Assembly (NCBI GenBank): GCA_007134725.1
Contig: SLKF01000235.1
Location: 1 to 5,245 of the forward strand
Direction of reading: 5' to 3'
DNA length: 5,245 nucleotides
Source: Clostridiales bacterium
GTDB taxonomy: Bacteria > Bacillota > Clostridia > Peptostreptococcales > T1SED10-28
The translations under genes were made by a program, and so were the position numbers. Positions 1-5,245 of this stretch are shown one piece after another. The stretch's first letter is position 1. Each line of letters starts with the position of its first letter. The notes beneath the pieces are model-generated. The model saw only the letters and a program-made list of their open reading frames with translations, was not told where the DNA came from and did not search any database.

Positions 1-7
1 AAGAATT

Positions 8-13
8 GGAGGA
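8..13 (+). promoter_or_regulatory. Shine-Dalgarno site for the TVP38-family gene
   Basis: GGAGGA lies 7 nt before the ATG at 21, an ideal spacing. It decides the start: the in-frame TTG at 6 overlaps this site and would add five residues (MEEES), so it is unlikely to be used. Confidence 0.8.
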
Positions 14-20
14 AGAATCT

Positions 21-716
21 ATGAAAAAAGAATATAAGAAGCTACTGTTCGTAGCTGCCGTTTTGATTCTGGCTTTTGTAGGGATTCGAATGACCGGAGT
101 CCATGAACATATCAGTTTGGACAATGCAAGACAGTTGGAAACTTGGGTAAGTCAGTATGGAATGATGGGTCCTGTGGTGTTTATTTTGATCTATATCTTA
201 GCCTGTGTGCTGTTTTTACCGGGACTGCCCGTTACCATTGTAGGCGCTCTGGCCTTTGGCGCGGTACGGGGTACGATCTTTTCTTCCATCGGCTCCATCC
301 TTGGGGCTACCGCCGCCTTTTTAATTGCCCGATACGCGGCTCGGGATATGGTGGAAAAATGGGTTAAGGGAAATGAACAGTTTGAAAAGATTGATAAAGG
401 GGTACAAAAAAACGGATGGAGAATGTTGATGATTACCCGAATGGTACCGATTTTCCCTTTCAATTTACAAAATTTTGCCTATGGTCTTACGAAGATAAAG
501 CTTCGGACCTATATCCTCGTATCCTGGATCTGTATGCTTCCCGCGGCCATTGCCTACAACTTTATGGCCGGTTCCGTAGTAAGCGGAGAAGGAGATTTGG
601 GAATGACCTTTTTGTATCTTGGTATTGGCGCTGTATTTTTTGTAATTGTATCTTTTATTCCCGGATATCTCAGCAAAAAGCGGGGAGTGGAAATGGAAGA
701 TTTGAAGACCAAATAA
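21..716 (+). CDS. TVP38/TMEM64 (VTT/SNARE-associated) family membrane protein
   Basis: This is a 231-residue integral membrane protein of the TVP38/TMEM64 family, which belongs to the wider DedA/VTT fold. Visible family marks are a first hydrophobic helix at residues 8-24; the block F65-LPGLP with G75-A76, G80 and G84; then G95-A96, F100 and A103-R104; and the block R140-MVP-IFPFN148 with N151 and Y154-G155. Further hydrophobic segments lie at about 162-187 and 197-220, followed by a charged C-terminal tail. Length fits the family. Members are related to eukaryotic TMEM41B/VMP1 scramblases and bacterial DedA lipid-carrier flippases, so lipid or ion movement across the membrane is plausible, but the substrate cannot be read from sequence. 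It sits 39 nt before the ynjB-like gene with no terminator between, so co-transcription is likely. By position it matches E. coli ydjX or ydjZ, which are also TVP38-family; I cannot say which. Confidence 0.92.
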   Translation: MKKEYKKLLFVAAVLILAFVGIRMTGVHEHISLDNARQLETWVSQYGMMGPVVFILIYILACVLFLPGLPVTIVGALAFGAVRGTIFSSIGSILGATAAFLIARYAARDMVEKWVKGNEQFEKIDKGVQKNGWRMLMITRMVPIFPFNLQNFAYGLTKIKLRTYILVSWICMLPAAIAYNFMAGSVVSGEGDLGMTFLYLGIGAVFFVIVSFIPGYLSKKRGVEMEDLKTK

Positions 717-743
717 CATTGATTGATTGAAGATAACGTTCAT

Positions 744-750
744 GGGAGGT
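744..750 (+). promoter_or_regulatory. Shine-Dalgarno site favouring the GTG start of the ynjB-like gene
   Basis: GGGAGGT lies 5 nt before the GTG at 756. The competing in-frame ATG at 780 has only a weak GGGA (769-772), 7 nt upstream. The stronger site argues for GTG, giving a longer signal-peptide n-region; the ATG remains possible. Confidence 0.65.
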
Positions 751-755
751 AGATT

Positions 756-2024
756 GTGAGTATAATATGGGACAATGCTATGAAAAAGATGAGCAGCACA
801 AAAAAAACGTTATTAATCGGAATGATTTTACTAATGACAATGTTTTTGTTTATGGCATGTGCAGGTGAGGAAGAGGAAACCTTGGACCTGGAAACGATGA
901 CCTGGGAAGAAATTCTAGAAGAAGCGGAAGGGTCAGAAGTCCGGTTTTATGGATGGGGGGGAGACCAGGCCATCAACGACTGGATGAATGGATTCGTTGC
1001 AGAGCAGATGATGGAAAAGTACGATATTACTCTGGAGTGGGTTCCCATGAACATTGATGAGATTTTAAACAAACTGCAAGGGGAAAAACAGGCAGCGGCC
1101 AGAGGAACTGCGGATATGATATGGATCAATGGTGAAAATTTTTTCACTGCAAAGTCCAATGATCTGTTATACGGACCCTTTACGGAAATGCTGCCAAACT
1201 TTAACAATTATGTGAACTCCGAGGATGTGGAAGTGAAATACGACTTCGGCTATCCGACGGAGGGATATGAAGCCCCCTTTGGAAAAACGCAATTTGTCAT
1301 GATTTATGATCAGGAGCAAACTCCTAATCCTCCCACAAATCATGAAGCGTTACTGTCTTATGCTAAGGCCCATCCGGGAGAGATTACCTTTCCTGCACCA
1401 CCGGACTTTACCGGTAGTGTATTTGTACGTAATATTATTTACGACATTGTAGGACACGAGCAGTTTTTGGATATGGAGGCTGAAAAGGAAGTGGTAAGAG
1501 AAGCTATTGCACCGGCCATGGAGTATTTTAAGGAGCTAAAACCCTATTTATGGCGAGAGGGAGAGACTTACCCTGCTACCCTCGCCCAATTAGAAAACAT
1601 GTATGCCGATGGCGAAGTACGCATGGTTATGGCATATAACTCTAATCTGGTATCCCAGCGTATCAGCTCCGGGATGTTTCCGGAAACTTCCACAAGTGTC
1701 ATTTTTGATAAGGGCACCGTTGGAAACGGTCACTTTATCGGGGTCCCCTTTAACAGTTACAACAGAGTGGGAGCCTTGGTAGTCATCAATGAAATTTTAA
1801 GTCCTGAGGTACAGGCCAGTAAATACAACCCGGATAATTGGGGAGATTTACCGGTACTGGACAATGATAAATTAAGGGAAGAAGATCGGGAAATTTTTGA
1901 AAGGGTAGAACTGGGAGAAGGTGCTCTACCTCAAGATGTCTTGTTAGAAAATCGCCTTCCGGAAGTGCCTGCACCTTTGGTTCCGATCATTGATCAAATC
2001 TGGATGGAAAATCTATTAGACTAA
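756..2024 (+). CDS. ynjB: YnjB-family ABC transporter solute-binding lipoprotein
   Basis: Extracytoplasmic solute-binding protein of the YnjB family (COG4134 type), expected to capture the substrate outside the cell and deliver it to the two permeases that follow. It has 422 residues from GTG 756, or 414 from ATG 780. The N-terminus has basic residues (K10, K11, K16, K17), a hydrophobic core at about 18-34 and a lipobox-like FMAC with Cys35 as the likely lipidated residue; Phe and Met at -3/-2 are not the textbook choice. An unusually acidic linker (about 38-58) precedes the mature fold. Family-typical blocks are FYGWGGD at 64-70 followed by AIN, and MIWINGENFF at 121-130; I recognise both from E. 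coli YnjB. It is somewhat longer than E. coli YnjB (about 390 residues from memory). Its stop codon is followed directly by the next gene's ribosome-binding site. KEGG-style labels call this family putative thiamine-binding, but that is unproven. Confidence 0.92.
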   Translation: MSIIWDNAMKKMSSTKKTLLIGMILLMTMFLFMACAGEEEETLDLETMTWEEILEEAEGSEVRFYGWGGDQAINDWMNGFVAEQMMEKYDITLEWVPMNIDEILNKLQGEKQAAARGTADMIWINGENFFTAKSNDLLYGPFTEMLPNFNNYVNSEDVEVKYDFGYPTEGYEAPFGKTQFVMIYDQEQTPNPPTNHEALLSYAKAHPGEITFPAPPDFTGSVFVRNIIYDIVGHEQFLDMEAEKEVVREAIAPAMEYFKELKPYLWREGETYPATLAQLENMYADGEVRMVMAYNSNLVSQRISSGMFPETSTSVIFDKGTVGNGHFIGVPFNSYNRVGALVVINEILSPEVQASKYNPDNWGDLPVLDNDKLREEDREIFERVELGEGALPQDVLLENRLPEVPAPLVPIIDQIWMENLLD

Positions 2025-2035
2025 GGAAGATCATT

Positions 2036-2917
2036 ATGTTTCAATTAAAAAAATCATCGATAAAACCATATATCTACCTCCTCCCGGTGATGAGTATATT
2101 GATTTTTGTATTCACCTTGGGACTGGGCATCAGTATTCTGCAAAGTCTCGGATACCATCCCGGTATCGGTTTATATGAGGTTACCCTTGATTATTACCGG
2201 GAAGTCTTTCAAAGTGCCGGCTTCTTTTCCGGTTTAATATTCAGTTTACGGGTATCGATGATTTCTACGGTAATTGCTGCGGTAATCGGGGTAAGCCTTG
2301 CTTATCTGTTGGTGATGCAAAAAAAGGATTACAGAGGCCTCCAGGCTCTGTTAAAGCTTCCGATTATTGTACCACACCTGGTTGCAGCTTTTTTAATTTT
2401 TACGTTGTTTTCCCAAAGTGGCATGATTGCCAGACTGGGGGTACTACTGGGTATTATTGAAGAATCCCGAGATTTTCCGGCATTGATTTTTGACTCCCAA
2501 GGAATCGGAATCATTCTCGCCTATGTTTGGAAGGGTACGCCTTTTATCTTCTTAATTGTGTACCAAGTGCTTCGCTCCATTGAACAGGACATGGTGGAGG
2601 CGGCCAGGAATCTAGGGGCAAGAGGTAGCGATGTCTTTTTTTGGATTTTTCTACCCCTATCCCTACCCAGTGTGTTTTCCACTTTTATTATTTTGTTCGC
2701 TTTCTCTTTCGGGTCCTATGAAATTCCTTTTTTACTGGGTCCTACAACTCCCCGGGCACTACCGGTCCTGGCCTACATAGAATACACTAACCCGGATTGG
2801 ACAAATCGTCCCTATGCCATGGCGATGAATATGGTCCTTGCAGGGATTTCTGTAATGTTGGTATGGCTGTATCACTGGGTGTTTAAGCGGTATCAGCATC
2901 ACAGGAAGGGGCGATAA
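2036..2917 (+). CDS. ABC transporter permease, YnjC N-half type
   Basis: Inner-membrane permease of the binding-protein-dependent (MetI-like/BPD_transp_1) class, 293 residues. Six hydrophobic segments are visible, at about 13-35, 65-93, 105-125, 156-178, 209-233 and 260-283. The cytoplasmic coupling loop carries a complete EAA motif: E188-A189-A190, G194, then I204, L206 and P207; this loop contacts the ATPase. The ATG at 2036 has the site AAGGAAG (2023-2029), which overlaps the upstream stop codon, so translation is probably coupled to ynjB. It corresponds to the N-terminal half of the fused E. coli YnjC (about 511 residues from memory), with the next gene supplying the other half. The translocated substrate is unknown; permeases of this class also serve iron, thiamine and polyamine importers. 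Confidence 0.92.
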   Translation: MFQLKKSSIKPYIYLLPVMSILIFVFTLGLGISILQSLGYHPGIGLYEVTLDYYREVFQSAGFFSGLIFSLRVSMISTVIAAVIGVSLAYLLVMQKKDYRGLQALLKLPIIVPHLVAAFLIFTLFSQSGMIARLGVLLGIIEESRDFPALIFDSQGIGIILAYVWKGTPFIFLIVYQVLRSIEQDMVEAARNLGARGSDVFFWIFLPLSLPSVFSTFIILFAFSFGSYEIPFLLGPTTPRALPVLAYIEYTNPDWTNRPYAMAMNMVLAGISVMLVWLYHWVFKRYQHHRKGR

Positions 2918-2918
2918 G

Positions 2919-3743
2919 ATGGAGCGAAGTCTCAGTCGGATCCTATTAATTATTTTAAGTCTTAGTCTTATTCTGCCCCTGCTAATGATTCTTATGTGGT
3001 CCGTGACCGTATCCTGGCCTTTCCCGGAAATTTTTCCCCGAGAGCTTGGGCTCCGGGGACTTCGAACAATCTTTCAACCGGGAAGCAGAGCCCTGGATAG
3101 TCTTATAACCAGTATTAGAATTTCAGTGTTTGTAACGATTTTGACTTTGGCCATCACCATCCCGGGAGGAAAGGCTTTGGGGCTTTATGAGTTTCCGGGA
3201 AAAGGATTCATTAAAATTATTGTACTAGCGCCCTTAATCGTTTCGCCAGTAGCTATCGGGATGGGGATTCATGGAACCTTTATCCGCTTGGGTCTTACCA
3301 ATACGGAATTGGGAGTGATTTTAATCCATATTGTTCCCGTAATCCCCTATGGGATTCGGATCTTCACCAATATTTTTGAGTTGGTGGGGGATCAATTGGA
3401 GGAGCAGGGGAAAGTTCTGGGGGCCGGAAGTTTTCAAACCTTTATGCATATAACCCTGCCCACGATTATGCCGGGGATTATTTCCGCCGGCAGTATGATT
3501 TTTATCATTTCCTTCAGTCAGTATTTCCTAACATTTTTAATCGGCGGAGGCAGTGTTCAAACTTTCCCGCTACTGATGGTCCCCTATATCCAAAGCGGAG
3601 ATCGGATGATGGCTGCAAGTTACAGTCTCGTTTTTATTGTAGTGGCCCTATTGGCTTTGTTGGGGATTGAAAAGATGCTTAGGCTGTATTACAGTAAAAA
3701 CAGTGGTATTGCCGGGGTGTTTTATACTAAGAATAGTGATTAA
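2919..3743 (+). CDS. ABC transporter permease, YnjC C-half type
   Basis: Second permease subunit, 274 residues, of the MetI-like fold, with six hydrophobic segments at about 8-30, 62-84, 97-115, 131-153, 184-210 and 232-256. The coupling loop is a degenerate EAA motif: E162-Q163-G164 takes the place of EAA, while G168, I178, L180 and P181 keep the exact spacing seen in the first permease. One of two permeases with a weaker EAA loop is common in heterodimeric importers. The ATG starts 1 nt after the preceding stop (2915-2917), and its ribosome-binding site AGGAAGGGG (2903-2911) lies inside the previous gene, a sign of translational coupling and 1:1 production. With the first permease it should form the membrane channel. 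No frameshift or missing segment joins the two genes: each has its own start, stop and ribosome-binding site, so the split is genuine. Confidence 0.92.
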   Translation: MERSLSRILLIILSLSLILPLLMILMWSVTVSWPFPEIFPRELGLRGLRTIFQPGSRALDSLITSIRISVFVTILTLAITIPGGKALGLYEFPGKGFIKIIVLAPLIVSPVAIGMGIHGTFIRLGLTNTELGVILIHIVPVIPYGIRIFTNIFELVGDQLEEQGKVLGAGSFQTFMHITLPTIMPGIISAGSMIFIISFSQYFLTFLIGGGSVQTFPLLMVPYIQSGDRMMAASYSLVFIVVALLALLGIEKMLRLYYSKNSGIAGVFYTKNSD

Positions 3744-3857
3744 AAAATAGAAAATGGCCAAATGAGTGAAAAAAACAGTCTGTCAAAAACCGGTTATTGG
3801 GTAATAGATGTTTAAAAATGGTTTGTCGGGCATTCTACACAGAAAATAGGTGAAATT
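3744..3857 (+). other. 114-nt intergenic gap before ynjD, no recognised gene
   Basis: This is the longest gap in the window and separates the permease pair from the ATPase. It is A-rich and has an 8-bp palindrome AACCGGTT (3788-3795). I see no stem followed by a T-run that would act as a terminator, and no convincing -35/-10 pair. A 17-codon reading frame, 3762-3815, reads MSEKNSLSKTGYWVIDV but has no Shine-Dalgarno site. After its TAA the same frame is open into the ynjD start. It may be non-coding spacer or the scar of a lost gene. Confidence 0.5.
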
Positions 3858-4922
3858 ATGAAAGAGGTTTTGCTACAAAATATCAATAAATTTTATGACG
3901 GGGAAGAGACCATCAAAAATCTTACGCTGAAGGTAGAAAAAGGAGAGATGATCTCTTTATTGGGGCCTTCCGGCTGCGGAAAAACGACCACGTTAAAAAT
4001 TATTGCGGGACTTGTGGAGGCGGATCAGGGAAAGATTTTCATTGATGGGAAATCCATGGATCATCTGCCCACTCAAAAGCGGGGGGCGGTCATCGTTTTT
4101 CAGGACCATAGACTGTTTCCGCATATGACCGTGGGGGCGAATATCGAATTTGGTCTTCGGATGAAGCGAGTGCCAAAGAGCATTCGACGAAAAAAGGTTC
4201 AAGAAATGCTACAATTCGTCGGATTGGAAAAGCAGGGGGGAAAATTTCCCGGACAAATTTCGGGAGGACAAAAGCAGCGGGTAGCCATAGCCCGGGGACT
4301 GATTGTGGACCCTGCGGTACTACTCCTCGACGAACCCTTTTCCAATCTGGATCAGCGCTTAAAGGAAGAAATGCGAAGCTTTATTGTGGATATTCAGCGA
4401 AAACTTAAAATCACCACGATTCTGGTCACCCATGACAAGGAAGATGCACTTATAACCTCCAGCAAAATCGGTGTCATGTTTGACGGCGAACTGAAACAAT
4501 ACGGCACACCGGAGGAACTGTATGAAGCGCCAAACTCTTTGGCAGTGGCAAGGTTTTTTGGCGAGATTAATGAAATACCCTATAAAACAATTGATGACGG
4601 GAAGATCCATACAGCCATCGGGATTTATGAAAAAGATGGAAGACTTGCAGAGCTTGAGGAAACCGATAAACTTCTGCTACGACCGGAAGCTATTTTTTTA
4701 TCAAAAGAGGATGATGGGAGTGGCAATACTATTCGTAGCGAAATAGGTAATAGTGTCCTAGGTAAGGTCAATCACCGTACTTTTGCGGGAGAAAAAACCT
4801 ATTACGAGGTGGATATTGACAGTCTTCGAATTCGGGGATCAGTGATTGGAAAGGGAGCATTCCAAACCGGGGAGTCAGTGTTTGTGCACGCAGCGAAAGA
4901 ATCATTAATTGTTTGCAAATAG
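3858..4922 (+). CDS. ynjD: YnjD-type ABC transporter ATP-binding protein with C-terminal accessory domain
   Basis: Cytoplasmic ATPase that powers the importer, 354 residues. All nucleotide-binding motifs are intact: Walker A GPSGCGKTT (36-44), Q-loop Q82, signature SGGQ (135-138) followed by KQR, Walker B VLLLDE (154-159) with catalytic E159, D-loop NLD (163-165) and H-loop H192. Residues from about 235 to 354 form a C-terminal extension, including an LLRPEAI segment (about 272-278), typical of TOBE-like regulatory domains in iron, spermidine and sugar importers. E. coli YnjD, about 217 residues from memory, lacks such a domain. The ATG has AGGTGA (3848-3853) just upstream. The gene follows the permeases after a 114-nt gap and precedes the phosphatidyltransferase by 30 nt. 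The ATPase class is certain; assignment as YnjD rests mainly on the neighbours, since similar ATPases serve many importers. Confidence 0.93.
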   Translation: MKEVLLQNINKFYDGEETIKNLTLKVEKGEMISLLGPSGCGKTTTLKIIAGLVEADQGKIFIDGKSMDHLPTQKRGAVIVFQDHRLFPHMTVGANIEFGLRMKRVPKSIRRKKVQEMLQFVGLEKQGGKFPGQISGGQKQRVAIARGLIVDPAVLLLDEPFSNLDQRLKEEMRSFIVDIQRKLKITTILVTHDKEDALITSSKIGVMFDGELKQYGTPEELYEAPNSLAVARFFGEINEIPYKTIDDGKIHTAIGIYEKDGRLAELEETDKLLLRPEAIFLSKEDDGSGNTIRSEIGNSVLGKVNHRTFAGEKTYYEVDIDSLRIRGSVIGKGAFQTGESVFVHAAKESLIVCK

Positions 4923-4952
4923 AAATTTTATTTTGAAATCGAGGTGAAGGAC

Positions 4953-5245
4953 ATGATCGATACGAAACTTCGGCCTGCTTTTCAGCGGACCTTTGGAAAA
5001 ATGGCAAAGATCTTGGTGAAAATCAACTGCAAACCGGATCAGATCACCATTGTTGCTTTTATATTAGGCCTTGTTGCAGCGGTTTTGACAGCGCAGGAAT
5101 ATCCGATTATGGCCTTGGCATTGTTATGGCTTTCCGGTTTATTTGATGTGCTGGACGGAACTGTGGCACGGCTTATTAAAAAAACTTCTCCCGGTGGAGC
5201 GTTGCTGGATCTGATTTTAGATCGTATGGTGGAGGCGGCCATGAT
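4953..5245 (+). CDS. ynjF: CDP-alcohol phosphatidyltransferase, YnjF type (5' part, cut by window edge)
   Basis: An open frame runs from ATG 4953 to the right edge, giving 97 complete codons with no stop. It carries the full CDP-alcohol phosphatidyltransferase signature with exact spacing: D65-x2-D68-G69-x2-A72-R73-x8-G82-x3-D86-x3-D90, where the aspartates bind the two metal ions. A first membrane helix spans about 31-47 and a second about 51-64, running into the signature. Enzymes of this family displace CMP from a CDP-linked alcohol, usually CDP-diacylglycerol, with a second alcohol such as glycerol-phosphate, serine or inositol-phosphate, so making a membrane lipid; which alcohol is used here cannot be told. 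The start has a strong ribosome-binding site, GAGGTGA (4941-4947). The gap from ynjD is only 30 nt and holds no terminator. Its position after ynjD, and the recalled N-terminal resemblance (MID/MLD start, TPD/KPD-type turn before the first helix), point to E. coli YnjF. The remaining transmembrane part lies outside the window. Confidence 0.9.
   Translation, partial: MIDTKLRPAFQRTFGKMAKILVKINCKPDQITIVAFILGLVAAVLTAQEYPIMALALLWLSGLFDVLDGTVARLIKKTSPGGALLDLILDRMVEAAM

Noticed and set aside
191..463. Minus-strand open frame opposite the TVP38-family gene
   Set aside because: It lies wholly antisense to a well-supported membrane protein and has no recognisable domain; it is a shadow frame, like the other antisense frames at 947-1207, 4359-4610 and 5039-5242.
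761..766. TATAAT, a perfect -10 hexamer just inside the ynjB coding region
   Set aside because: No acceptable -35 lies 16-18 nt upstream (the hexamer there is GTTCAT); the nearest TTGA-type element (727-732) is 28 nt away. It would also start transcripts near or beyond the chosen ribosome-binding site.
2151..2167. Inverted repeat GATACC-ATCCC-GGTATC
   Set aside because: It is a 6-bp stem inside the first permease gene with no T-run after it; probably coding coincidence.
3788..3795. Palindrome AACCGGTT in the gap before ynjD as a possible operator
   Set aside because: A single 8-bp palindrome without a second copy, promoter or matching site elsewhere in the gaps is not enough for an operator call.
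4923..4952. A/T-rich gap between ynjD and ynjF as a possible terminator
   Set aside because: Only weak A/T pairing is possible and there is no GC stem followed by a T-run; the strong ribosome-binding site that follows suggests continued translation of one transcript.
1..5245. Defence system, mobile element or CRISPR content
   Set aside because: No repeats, transposase, integrase, nuclease or effector domain is visible; every gene is explained by transport or lipid-related families.

Overview
The window reads as one stretch of a plus-strand operon from a low-to-moderate G+C Gram-positive bacterium. A clostridial member of the Bacillota is the best guess. The support is strong purine-rich Shine-Dalgarno sites (such as GGAGGA, GGGAGGT, AGGTGA and GAGGTGA) before nearly every gene, tight gene packing, and a lipoprotein-type solute-binding protein. 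The taxonomic call is inference from style, not from a marker gene.

Layout, left to right: a VTT/TVP38/TMEM64 (SNARE-associated, DedA-like) membrane protein (21-716); a YnjB-type lipoprotein solute-binding protein (756-2024); two separate ABC permease subunits (2036-2917 and 2919-3743); a 114-nt gap with no recognised gene; a YnjD-type ABC ATPase with a C-terminal accessory domain (3858-4922); and the 5' end of a CDP-alcohol phosphatidyltransferase gene (4953 to the right edge, incomplete). All are on the plus strand. Gaps are 39, 11, 1, 114 and 30 nt, and no terminator hairpin is visible between genes.

The main observation is that content and order match the Escherichia coli ydjXYZ-ynjABCDEF locus as I remember it: TVP38-family proteins (YdjX/YdjZ), then the YnjB binding protein, YnjC permease, YnjD ATPase, YnjE rhodanese and YnjF phosphatidyltransferase. 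The function of that locus is not established to my knowledge; 'putative thiamine transport' labels rest on distant similarity. Here the cluster appears in a compact form: no ydjY, ynjA or ynjE gene lies between its members, the permease is two proteins instead of the single fused YnjC, and the ATPase is about 140 residues longer than E. coli YnjD. Conservation of a solute importer beside a lipid head-group transferase and a VTT-fold membrane protein, across distant phyla, suggests one functional unit. A working hypothesis is that an imported small polar alcohol, or a molecule handled at the membrane, is joined to a lipid by YnjF, with the VTT protein moving the lipid or its precursor across the membrane. 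This is inference only.
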